Below, piece after piece: positions 56,950 through 64,000 of a stretch of DNA of 64,000 nt; position 1 is the first letter of the stretch, and the number at the start of each line of letters is the position of its first letter. Origin of the DNA: Sporosarcina sp. NCCP-2222. GTDB taxonomy: Bacteria; Bacillota; Bacilli; Bacillales_A; Planococcaceae. Position numbers and translations under genes: made by a program. The stretch covers positions 216,092-280,091 of the forward strand of contig NZ_BQYK01000001.1 of assembly GCF_023168145.1 (NCBI RefSeq), written 5' to 3'. Below the pieces are notes generated by a model. The model had not been told where the DNA came from, ran no database searches, and saw only the letters and a list, made by a program, of their open reading frames with translations.

Positions 56950-58050
56950 CTATATGAGCGAAGGCCGTAATTCAACATTTACACCACGTGGTGCATGTAC
57001 TGCGATTTTCACGTCAGGATGTGGAACTGTAATCCAACCAAGGCCGGAAATGACAATGTCAGTTTTCGGCTTCTTGACGGAAAACTCATGTCGCACTAGA
57101 GGCGGCAACGCATCGATCGATTCCTCGGTCGGAGGTGAGAGCAGTCCGCCGAGATGGTCCGCAAATAACTGATCGGCATTTTCAAGTTTGGTCCTGTGAA
57201 TAGGAAGACTGTTTGATACGTGTATCGTAAAGGAGGAACGATCACCACGGATGAAATCGAACCGTGCCAATCCTCCAATATATAGTGTCTGCTCAGCATT
57301 TAATTGAAAGACTTTCGGTTTTAATTCCTTTTTCGGGGTAATCGCCTTTAAATCATTCGGCCCTAGATAGTGCGCCATCTGATGGTCATTTATAATGCCC
57401 GGTGTATCGTATATTGCTTTGCCGTCGTCCAACGGTATCTCGACAAGGTCCAAAGTAGTGCCCGGAAAATGAGAAGTCGTAATGACATCACCCATTCCGG
57501 TTGCATTTTTGATGATCCTGTTAATAAAAGTGGATTTTCCGACATTCGTACAGCCTACGACATAAACATCCTTGCCACCCCGGATTTCTTCGATGGCAGC
57601 GAGCGCCTCTTCCATTCCTGTCCCTTTATATGCAGAAACAAGTAAAATCTCAGCAGGCTTCAGTCCAAGTTTTCTCGATTCCTCACGCATCCAGTTCTTT
57701 AGCTTGCCCTCTTTGACCGACTTAGGCAGGACATCTGATTTATTGCCGACCAATATAATATCTTTATTGCCGACAAACCGATGTAGACCTGGAATCCAGC
57801 TGCCATTGAAATCAAAAATATCGACCACTTTCACCACGATGCCATCCTTTTGGCCGATCCCGTTTAAAATGGCCAGAAAATCATCGCCCGATAGCGAAAC
57901 TGGTTGTAGCTCATTGTAATTTCGCAATCTAAAGCATCGTTGACATAACACTGTCTCTTTTTCCAATGAAGCTGGCGGTGTATACCCATCCCCTTTCGGA
58001 TTTTCCGTCTGGATCGGCACGCCGCATCCTATACATACTAGTTGTTCCAA
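56950..58050 (-). CDS. yqeH: Ribosome biogenesis GTPase YqeH
   Basis: Circularly permuted GTPase for 30S assembly, 366 residues, the same length as B. subtilis YqeH. The N-terminal zinc finger has CIGCG and CQRCF; G motifs occur in permuted order: NKSD (G4), SAYKG (G5), GCTNVGKST (G1), then DTPG (G3). The start is TTG 58050, 7 nt behind GGGAGG; the GTG at 58065 would include that site. Confidence 0.96.
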   Translation of the reverse strand: MEQLVCIGCGVPIQTENPKGDGYTPPASLEKETVLCQRCFRLRNYNELQPVSLSGDDFLAILNGIGQKDGIVVKVVDIFDFNGSWIPGLHRFVGNKDIILVGNKSDVLPKSVKEGKLKNWMREESRKLGLKPAEILLVSAYKGTGMEEALAAIEEIRGGKDVYVVGCTNVGKSTFINRIIKNATGMGDVITTSHFPGTTLDLVEIPLDDGKAIYDTPGIINDHQMAHYLGPNDLKAITPKKELKPKVFQLNAEQTLYIGGLARFDFIRGDRSSFTIHVSNSLPIHRTKLENADQLFADHLGGLLSPPTEESIDALPPLVRHEFSVKKPKTDIVISGLGWITVPHPDVKIAVHAPRGVNVELRPSLI

Positions 58051-58052
58051 GC

Positions 58053-58568
58053 TTATTCCTCCCACTCCAGCATTCCACGGCGCTTAAGGCCCTTCATAAT
58101 CCGCCTCTCGACTTTCCGATTAAATCTTGTAACAAAGCCGTCCGATTTTGCGACTGGTATGACAAGAATCGTACGGACGCCAAAACGATTTCCTCCCAGT
58201 ATATCCGTCAACAGCTGGTCTCCTATCATGACGACTTCTTCCTTCGGCAGGCCCATTAGGCGAAGTGCCTTGCTGAACCCTTTGCCCAACGGTTTTTTCG
58301 CCTCAAAAATAAAAGGAATCCCGGCAGGCTGACAGAATGTACTGACACGAGGTTCATGATTATTTGATACTACAATCACTTTCAATCCTGCATCCCGCAT
58401 CCTATTCATCCATTCGATGACTTCTGGAGTCGCTTCGGGACGGTCCCATTCGACTAAGGTATTATCCAAATCCGTCATGATTCCTTTAATGCCCTGTGCT
58501 ATTAATGTGTCCGGTGTAATCTGATATATGTCTTTTACATATTCTCCCGGTAAGAATTGTTTGTACAA
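58053..58568 (-). CDS. yqeG: HAD-family phosphatase YqeG
   Basis: HAD IIIA phosphatase of 171 residues, related to mitochondrial PGP phosphatase PTPMT1/GEP4-type enzymes; substrate in Bacillus not settled. Motif I is MTDLDNTLVEW near 30, motif II VVSNN, motif III/IV KKPLGK and MIGDQLLTDILGG. The start is TTG 58568 (then YKQFLPGEYV), about 10 nt behind GGAG, which restores the B. subtilis length. First gene of the operon running to yqeM. Confidence 0.93.
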   Translation of the reverse strand: MYKQFLPGEYVKDIYQITPDTLIAQGIKGIMTDLDNTLVEWDRPEATPEVIEWMNRMRDAGLKVIVVSNNHEPRVSTFCQPAGIPFIFEAKKPLGKGFSKALRLMGLPKEEVVMIGDQLLTDILGGNRFGVRTILVIPVAKSDGFVTRFNRKVERRIMKGLKRRGMLEWEE

Positions 58569-58731
58569 AAAATATCCACTCCATCTGACGATTTCAAAAT
58601 GATTATAACATATCCATCCTTTTTGCATGCGTCTCATCTTCCCTTGCAGCCGTGGGAATCGTTCATCTCGACAGTGCTATCCGCCGTCCTGTTCGCATAT
58701 GCTGTCATACAAAGACACAGGAGGTGGACCG

Positions 58732-59433
58732 ATGAGCGGATTTGTCATGGCGCTTGTCCAACTGTGGCTTGAAATTCCGGCAGTAGTCGGATATATCCGT
58801 GGGCAGGCATTCCGTCGTCCGCTGTCTAAAGCGGAGGAGGCCGAGTGCTTACAACGTCTAGCAGAAGGAGACGAAAGCGCTCGGGATGAACTGATTGAGA
58901 GAAACATGCGCCTCGTTGCACACGTCGTAAAAAAATTCCATCCAAAACACGAACAACTGGACGACTACATTTCCATTGGAACCATTGGACTCATGAAGGC
59001 GGTCAATAGTTTCACACCGGACCGAAAGACAAAATTGGCTACGTACGCGGCCCGTTGCATTGAAAATGAAATACTGATGTTCTTGCGCACGCAAAAGAAG
59101 GTTCAAAAGGATGTTTCCCTTTTTGATCCGATCGGCACAGACAAAGACGGCCAGTCCTTGCAAATTGCCGATCTGCTCCAAACGGATGAAGAAGCCCCAA
59201 TTGAAACAGTTGAACAACAGGAACAAAGGGATCGTCTTTATCGGCATCTCGGCAAGCTTGACAGCCGGGAACTTGAAATTATCCAGAGGCGATACGGACT
59301 ACTTGATGATCAACCGATGACCCAAAAAGAAATCGCCGAACAATTGAACATTTCGAGAAGCTACGTTTCCAGAATTGAGAAACGTGCGATCGTGAAACTA
59401 TACCAGTTATTCAAACATGAATATAATGAATAA
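58732..59433 (+). CDS. sigK: Late mother-cell sigma factor SigK (pro-SigK), uninterrupted
   Basis: Sporulation sigma factor of 233 residues made as a membrane-bound precursor. The hydrophobic pro-sequence (residues ~1-22, FVMALVQLWLEIPAVVGYI) precedes the mature part starting near AFRRPLSKAEEAE. Region 2 is IGTIGLMKAVNSF and KLATYAARCIENEI, and region 4 is TQKEIAEQLNISRSYVSRIE. The gene is continuous, without the skin element that splits B. subtilis sigK. AGGAGGTGG stands before ATG 58732. A CATACAAAG at 58705-58714 resembles a SigE -10 box, without a clear -35. Confidence 0.97.
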   Translation: MSGFVMALVQLWLEIPAVVGYIRGQAFRRPLSKAEEAECLQRLAEGDESARDELIERNMRLVAHVVKKFHPKHEQLDDYISIGTIGLMKAVNSFTPDRKTKLATYAARCIENEILMFLRTQKKVQKDVSLFDPIGTDKDGQSLQIADLLQTDEEAPIETVEQQEQRDRLYRHLGKLDSRELEIIQRRYGLLDDQPMTQKEIAEQLNISRSYVSRIEKRAIVKLYQLFKHEYNE

Positions 59434-59477
59434 ACTTCACAACATCCTCACAACATCCTATACTGCGAGACGAGAGG

Positions 59478-59525
59478 AAAAGGCGTTCCAACCGCGTGTT
59501 CAATCCGCGAAAGGAACGCCTTTTT
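59478..59525 (+). terminator. Terminator after sigK
   Basis: AAAAGGCGTTCC and GGAACGCCTTTTT form a 12-bp stem with an inner CGCG/CGCG pair in the loop, followed by CCTATTGC. Confidence 0.88.
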
Positions 59526-59588
59526 CCTATTGCAAATCCAGACATCATATGTTTTCTCCGTCTTGCAGTTGGCAGCTGGATCATTCAA

Positions 59589-59669
59589 TCAGTCTGTGCT
59601 GACTTCACGCATAATAATTACTGAAATGACCGCTGTTGCAACGAAAGCTCCAGTCATCAAGAAAAACAT
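59589..59669 (-). CDS. Putative 26-residue membrane peptide downstream of mtnN
   Basis: ATG 59669 to TGA 59591-59589 encodes 26 residues forming one hydrophobic helix (FFLMTGAFVATAVISVII) with a charged end MREVSTD. GAGGAG stands 10 nt before the ATG, in the usual range for this genome. It starts 55 nt behind mtnN on the same strand, too short for most gene callers. I do not recognise it; whether it is translated is open. Confidence 0.55.
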   Translation of the reverse strand: MFFLMTGAFVATAVISVIIMREVSTD

Positions 59670-59724
59670 AAGAAAATCACTCCTCGCTTGTACAGGTTCT
59701 TCAATCCATCTTACCATAACCGTC

Positions 59725-60417
59725 TTACAATTTCGATATCGCTTTCCTAACAATTTCCGACGAATGTTTGGCAGCCGTCGGTAAAAATTCATCAAACGAG
59801 ATGGATGATTCTTTTCCTGCAATATCCGAAAGTGCCCGAATGACAACGAATGGCATATTAAACTGATGGCAAACTTGCGCAACAGCCGCCGCTTCCATTT
59901 CCGCAGCAATCATATCCGGAAACGCTTCCCTCACTTGTTCCACCCGAGCCGGATCGCTCATGAACACGTCGCCCGATGCGATAAGCCCGATGGCATACGT
60001 ATGGCCGCCCACTTCCACGACCGCCTCTTTGGCAATCGCAGCTAGTTTCTCATCCGACATAAAAGCGGCGGGCATGCCAGGAACTTGACCAATTTCATAG
60101 CGGAAAGCCGTAGCGTCGACATCATGATGTCGGACTTCATCCGAGATGACAACACTGCCCACGTCCAGCGTTTCGGAAAAACCGCCTGCCGAACCGGTGT
60201 TAATGACGACATCCGGCTGATGCAGCTGAATCAGCAATGTCGTCGCAATCGCCGCATTCACCTTACCTATACCGCTTTTGACAAGCACGACATCCTTCCC
60301 ATCCAGCTTCCCTTCAATAAATTCACAATTCGCTACCGCGGCTGATGTTTTGGAAGTCATCGCTTCCCTCAGAATTTCCACTTCCTGCTCCATCGCTCCG
60401 ATGATTGCTATTTTCAT
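59725..60417 (-). CDS. mtnN: 5'-methylthioadenosine/S-adenosylhomocysteine nucleosidase
   Basis: Hydrolyses MTA and SAH to adenine and the thioribose in SAM recycling, 230 residues. The N-terminus MKIAIIGAMEQEVEILRE, the nucleoside loop NTGSAGGF and the catalytic EMEAAAVAQ and ALSDIAGKES are typical. ATG 60417 follows GGAGGG by 6 nt. Overlaps the end of yrrS by none (14 nt gap). Confidence 0.97.
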   Translation of the reverse strand: MKIAIIGAMEQEVEILREAMTSKTSAAVANCEFIEGKLDGKDVVLVKSGIGKVNAAIATTLLIQLHQPDVVINTGSAGGFSETLDVGSVVISDEVRHHDVDATAFRYEIGQVPGMPAAFMSDEKLAAIAKEAVVEVGGHTYAIGLIASGDVFMSDPARVEQVREAFPDMIAAEMEAAAVAQVCHQFNMPFVVIRALSDIAGKESSISFDEFLPTAAKHSSEIVRKAISKL

Positions 60418-60431
60418 GCCATTCCCTCCAC

Positions 60432-61154
60432 TCAATAGTCAAAATCCAATGTGCTTAACTTATCCATTTTAACAGGTTGCCAGCCTTGTCCGTCAACCCA
60501 TTCAAGATAAACTCTGTACAATTGGGATTTATCGCGAGTAGAAACGATACCGACCGACTTCTGTGGTCCGCCGCCGTTTTTGATTTTCCAAAAAATCATG
60601 GAATCCTCCGAAAGGCCAGTCGCATAAGCAAGTGCTTTCTTTTTCTCATTCCAGTCCACTGATTCTCCATCATACGATGACACATGTTCTCCACTTTGTG
60701 CGGTACCAATTGGTGCCCATGATTCGTTGACAACCGTTTCTGTCACAACTTTCTCATCGGTCGGTGTCACGGACACCAGTTTCCCGTCTGCCTCTTCGTC
60801 TGACACTGTCGTTTCCTGGTCAGTTTCGTTCTGTCCATCGGCATCTGAAGCGTCAGCGTCAGATCCCGTTTCGCCAGCAGTACCATTTTCATCCACACTG
60901 TTCTGCTCGGAACCGTCTTCCGGCTGCTCTTCTTCCATGCCAGAATCATCGGACTCATCTTCAGCAGCTCCGCTCGTCTCAATGGGTTCTGAATCCTTTT
61001 CCTTCGTTTCATCCTTGCCTCCTATGATGATAGAGGCCCCTACGATGATAATGAGTACTACAACAAGGCCAATCAAGCCATTTAATATCAAATTGGATCG
61101 ACTTTTATTCCGTTTCCGATTCACCCTCGAAAAATTGGGATCTTGATTTGGCAT
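60432..61154 (-). CDS. yrrS: YrrS family protein (DUF1510)
   Basis: Single-pass membrane protein of 240 residues, function unknown. A basic N-terminus (NRKRNKSRSN) and one helix (LIGLVVVLIIIVGASIII) precede a strongly acidic, Glu/Asp/Ser/Thr-rich outer linker of ~110 residues, and a conserved C-terminal DUF1510 domain begins WAPIGTAQSGEHVSSYDG. ATG 61154 lies 5 nt behind GGGGAGG. In B. subtilis yrrS is paired with pbpI, which is not present here. Confidence 0.88.
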   Translation of the reverse strand: MPNQDPNFSRVNRKRNKSRSNLILNGLIGLVVVLIIIVGASIIIGGKDETKEKDSEPIETSGAAEDESDDSGMEEEQPEDGSEQNSVDENGTAGETGSDADASDADGQNETDQETTVSDEEADGKLVSVTPTDEKVVTETVVNESWAPIGTAQSGEHVSSYDGESVDWNEKKKALAYATGLSEDSMIFWKIKNGGGPQKSVGIVSTRDKSQLYRVYLEWVDGQGWQPVKMDKLSTLDFDY

Positions 61155-61346
61155 AAAATCCTCCCCTTTCCTTCTCAAAAGGATACTACTCTATCTGACT
61201 CTTTTTCAATCGAATAGGTTTCATTTAATTAAATTTCAATGATTGCAACAGCTCCGTAATCGTTATCCAGAAAATTTTTAGTAAGAGAAGACAATTGCCC
61301 AGCGCTAACAAACCTCTCAATCTGAACAAGGCTAGGCCCTTCCATT

Positions 61347-61385
61347 AGAAAAAGCGATGGGACCTGTATCAAATGTCTCATCGCT
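61347..61385 (-). terminator. Terminator after greA
   Basis: On the minus strand AGCGATG-GAC pairs with GTC-CATCGCT (one mismatch) and is followed by TTTTTC. Confidence 0.85.
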
Positions 61386-61410
61386 CTTCCATTAAGCTTT
61401 ACCAAGCTGA

Positions 61411-61887
61411 TTATTTAATTTCTACGATCGTTACGGACATTTCTCCGCCCGGGGTCATGATTTTGACTTCGTCGCCTTTCTTTTTGCCGATCAGGCCTTT
61501 GGCAATTGGCGAATCATTCGAGATGAGACCTTCAAGTGGATTCGCTTCCGCAGAGCCGACAATGGTGTACGTTTCTTCATCGCCATCTGGTAATTCCTTG
61601 AATGTAACCGTTTTCCCGATCTGTACTTCGTCATTGTTCAATTCATCTTCTGTGATGATTACCGCATTGCGGATCATTGATTCCAAAGTCGAAATTTTAC
61701 CTTCCACGAAAGCTTGGTCTTCTTTAGCGGAATCATATTCCGAGTTTTCAGATAGGTCACCATAACTACGGGCAATCTTTATCCGCTCTACTACTTCTTT
61801 ACGTTTTACAGTTTTCAAGTATTCCAATTCTTCTTCCAGCTTCTTTTTACCTGATACTGTCATTGGGTATTTTTTTTCAGAAACCAT
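61411..61887 (-). CDS. greA: Transcription elongation factor GreA
   Basis: Rescues backtracked RNA polymerase by stimulating transcript cleavage, 158 residues. The N-terminal coiled coil carries the acidic tip [18 protein letters not shown] with the catalytic Asp and Glu; the C-terminal FKBP-like domain ends [14 protein letters not shown]. The ATG has a modest GAGGAGTG upstream. Stands as its own unit with a terminator. Confidence 0.98.
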   Translation of the reverse strand: MVSEKKYPMTVSGKKKLEEELEYLKTVKRKEVVERIKIARSYGDLSENSEYDSAKEDQAFVEGKISTLESMIRNAVIITEDELNNDEVQIGKTVTFKELPDGDEETYTIVGSAEANPLEGLISNDSPIAKGLIGKKKGDEVKIMTPGGEMSVTIVEIK

Positions 61888-61989
61888 TTCACAACACTCC
61901 TCATAATCCTGTTCATAAAAACACTATGCCGCTCCTACGAGAGGTATGCGACATAGGATTCGTTTCTATTGAATTCTGAACCCATCATA

Positions 61990-62628
61990 TTACAATTTGG
62001 TTCCAGATTCAAGAATTGTTTTTATTTTCGTCACCATTAGATCAATTGCAACTTCGTTATGACCGCCTTCCGGAATGATGATATCCGCATACCGTTTGGT
62101 CGGTTCGATGAATTGGTTATGCATAGGCCGTACGACCGTCAAATACTGGTCAATTACGGAGTCGATTGTTCTTCCCCGTTCCTGGATATCCCGCATTAGC
62201 CTCCGAATGATCCGCAAGTCTGCATCCGTATCGACAAACAGCTTAATATCCATCAATTCCCGCAGTCTTGGATCTTCCAGAACCAAAATACCTTCGAGGA
62301 TGATGACATCCTTCGGCGAAATTTCTATCGTTTCATTTGAACGAGTATGCAGCGCATAATCATACACCGGCTTGGATATGGATGTCCGCTCTAACAGCAT
62401 TTCGACATGTTCGATCAAAAGATCGGTATCGAATGCGAGAGGATGGTCGTAATTGGTCTTCAGTCGCTCCTCGAATTCCAAATGCGACTGGTCCTTATAA
62501 TAATAATCCTGTTCAATAACGACGACAGAATGTTCCTTGAATACATTGTAAATGCGGTTTGTAACGCTCGTCTTGCCGGACCCTGAACCACCGGCGATTC
62601 CGATGACAAGGGGTTTTGTTCCGCTCAT
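61990..62628 (-). CDS. udk: Uridine kinase
   Basis: Phosphorylates uridine and cytidine in salvage, 212 residues. Walker A is [13 protein letters not shown] near 10-22, with [15 protein letters not shown]-like [11 protein letters not shown] and [17 protein letters not shown] stands 7 nt before ATG 62628; the upstream open frame lies in trmR. The U32 peptidase genes yrrN and yrrO that separate udk and yrrM in B. subtilis are missing. Confidence 0.97.
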   Translation of the reverse strand: MSGTKPLVIGIAGGSGSGKTSVTNRIYNVFKEHSVVVIEQDYYYKDQSHLEFEERLKTNYDHPLAFDTDLLIEHVEMLLERTSISKPVYDYALHTRSNETIEISPKDVIILEGILVLEDPRLRELMDIKLFVDTDADLRIIRRLMRDIQERGRTIDSVIDQYLTVVRPMHNQFIEPTKRYADIIIPEGGHNEVAIDLMVTKIKTILESGTKL

Positions 62629-62657
62629 GCATGTTCCTCCTTTGTCAGGAATGTTTT

Positions 62658-63293
62658 TTATTTTTTTATTGCGATTAAAATGCCATCTCCTACCGGCAGA
62701 AGCGTCGTTTCGTAGTCCGGATGGGACATGATCCATTTAGTGAATTCTTTCAAGTTTCTAATCATCGTCCGATTCCGTTTCGGCAGCTCCTCATCCGGTG
62801 TCAATACTGCTCCATGCATGAACATATTGTCACAATAGATGATGCCGCCCGACTTTATAAATCCCGCGTATTTTTCAAAGAACCTTTTGTACTGACCTTT
62901 TGCCGCATCAATAAAAAGTGCGTCATAGGCCAAATCAGGCAGTTTGTCATCTTCCAAGAGGAGCGCGTCCCCTTCGATAATGCGAATATTGTCCGAAACT
63001 TTGCTCCGTTGGATGAAGTCGACTGCCAAACGGTAGCGATCAGCGTCCCGTTCAATCGTCGTTATAGATGTTCCCCGCACAGCCATGGCCATCCGGATTG
63101 CGGAATAACCGATCGCACTTCCGATTTCCAAAATGGCTTTCGGACGCTGAATGCGCAGCAGGCCAATAAACGTATCAATCCCGCTACGATCCATAATTGG
63201 CACATTCTGCTTTTGGGCAAGGCTTTCCATTTCCGAGATTAACGGATCTTCCGCGTCGCTTAAATCTGCAATGTATTGATTATAGTCGCTCAT
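62658..63293 (-). CDS. trmR: tRNA 5-hydroxyuridine methyltransferase TrmR (YrrM)
   Basis: Class I O-methyltransferase of 211 residues; the B. subtilis homologue methylates ho5U34 of tRNA. Motif I is [16 protein letters not shown] near 53, and the metal-binding acidic residues are in [15 protein letters not shown] and IYCDNMF. ATG 63293 has GGAAGTGG upstream. Directly behind mltG. Confidence 0.93.
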   Translation of the reverse strand: MSDYNQYIADLSDAEDPLISEMESLAQKQNVPIMDRSGIDTFIGLLRIQRPKAILEIGSAIGYSAIRMAMAVRGTSITTIERDADRYRLAVDFIQRSKVSDNIRIIEGDALLLEDDKLPDLAYDALFIDAAKGQYKRFFEKYAGFIKSGGIIYCDNMFMHGAVLTPDEELPKRNRTMIRNLKEFTKWIMSHPDYETTLLPVGDGILIAIKK

Positions 63294-63323
63294 GCTTTCC
63301 ACTTCCATTCATACGACTTTCCC

Positions 63324-64000
63324 TTATTCTTCAGACAAATATTGAGCCCGTTTCTGTAAATGCTCGTCATATGTCTTGGAAAAATGGTTAGTGCCTTCCT
63401 TATCAGCAAGGAAATAAAGATAGTCTGTCTCTGCCGGCTCCACGACTGCTTCGATGGAGGATTTTCCTGCTCCAGCGATTGGCCCTGGCGGCAGGCCTTG
63501 ATTTTGGTACGTATTATATGGATCCTGCACTTCCAAATCAGAATAGAGGACCCGATCTTTATGAACACCTAACGAATACAGCACGGTTGGATCGGTCTGC
63601 AATGGCATTTTGGCATTCAAACGATTATAAAAGACACTCGCAATCGTTTCCCGATCCGCCTTCGCAGTAGCTTCCTTTTCGAGCAATGAAGCGAACGTCA
63701 ACAGCCAATGGACGGATTTCTTATTAGAATCCAAATAGCCATAATACGGTGTGATAGCTGCAGATGTGGCGTCCAGCATGCTCGTGACGATTGTTTCCAG
63801 TGAAGGCTTTTCCTCATAGAACGGATAAGTTGCCGGGAATAAGTAGCCTTCAAGCGGATGCTTGATTTGCTCGCCGCGAATTTCCTCCGTCAATAAGTTT
63901 GGATATTTGCCCATGAAGTACTCGATGGTCTTCTCATCGTCGATATACGCCATAAATTCTTTTTCGGAAATACCGGTCTTTTTCTCAACAATTTTACCAA
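63324..64000 (-). CDS. mltG: Endolytic murein transglycosylase MltG (YrrL), cut by the window end
   Basis: Membrane-anchored lytic transglycosylase that ends glycan strands. Only the C-terminal ~225 codons are in the window; the N-terminus and membrane helix lie beyond 64000. The catalytic region LEGYLFPATYPFYE, ASLLEKEA with the catalytic Glu, VFYNRLNAKMPLQTDPTVLYSLG, and NTYQNQGLPPGPI are all present. The frame stays open to the end of the window. Confidence 0.95.
   Translation of the reverse strand, partial: GKIVEKKTGISEKEFMAYIDDEKTIEYFMGKYPNLLTEEIRGEQIKHPLEGYLFPATYPFYEEKPSLETIVTSMLDATSAAITPYYGYLDSNKKSVHWLLTFASLLEKEATAKADRETIASVFYNRLNAKMPLQTDPTVLYSLGVHKDRVLYSDLEVQDPYNTYQNQGLPPGPIAGAGKSSIEAVVEPAETDYLYFLADKEGTNHFSKTYDEHLQKRAQYLSEE

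Noticed and set aside
58700-58720. SigE promoter of sigK
   Set aside because: CATACAAAG looks like a -10 box but no -35 match was found at proper spacing; mentioned only under sigK.

Overview
The window is a stretch of core chromosome from an endospore-forming member of the Bacillales. Gene order follows the Bacillus subtilis block from yqfZ/ispG through sigA-dnaG, era-recO, the hrcA-dnaK operon, lepA, comE and sigK to yrrL/mltG, and the sporulation genes spoIIP, gpr, sigK, yqfC and yqfD are present. The zur-znuBC cluster, a single-chain (alpha2-type) glycyl-tRNA synthetase in place of glyQS, and intergenic repeats suggest a Planococcaceae (Sporosarcina-like) genome. That family assignment is inference, not a database result.

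Layout: 0-11 kb holds isoprenoid genes (ispG, ispH), zinc uptake with its repressor (znuC-znuB-zur), DNA/RNA maintenance (nfo, cshB, trmK) and cytochrome c550. 11-13.8 kb is a less conserved insertion: an acyl-CoA dehydrogenase with a good cre site, about 800 bp of decayed non-coding DNA and a membrane protein. 14-18.8 kb is sigA-dnaG and yqfL-ccpN. 19-20.7 kb is a T-box-controlled glyS. 20.8-32.6 kb runs leftward from rpsU through nfeD-floA, yqfC-yqfD-phoH, pgpH-ybeY-dgkA-cdd-era-recO, with deoC just upstream. 32.6-34.3 kb is an accessory patch: an AT-rich DUF4181 gene, a decayed IS1182-like transposase and GC-rich repeats. 34.3-42.3 kb is the CIRCE-controlled heat-shock operon hrcA-grpE-dnaK-dnaJ-prmA-rsmE-mtaB. 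42.3-48.5 kb carries hemW, lepA, spoIIP, gpr and rpsT. 48.6-53.5 kb has holA, yqzM and comEC-comEB-comEA. 53.5-58.6 kb is the yqeG-yqeH-aroE-yhbY-nadD-yqeK-rsfS-yqeM operon. The right end has sigK, mtnN, yrrS, greA, udk, trmR and a cut mltG.

No CRISPR array, defence island, prophage, rRNA or tRNA gene was seen, and most of the window is ordinary housekeeping sequence. The points that most deserve a second look are an in-frame amber codon at the start of the C-terminal domain of an otherwise intact lepA, missing canonical starts in front of the first membrane helix of comEA and comEC, a 26-codon membrane-peptide gene behind mtnN, a recurring hairpin module around transposase remains, and a reversed glyS orientation relative to the B. 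subtilis glyQS locus. TTG starts are frequent (about 14 genes), so many leftmost-ATG start calls here would be wrong.
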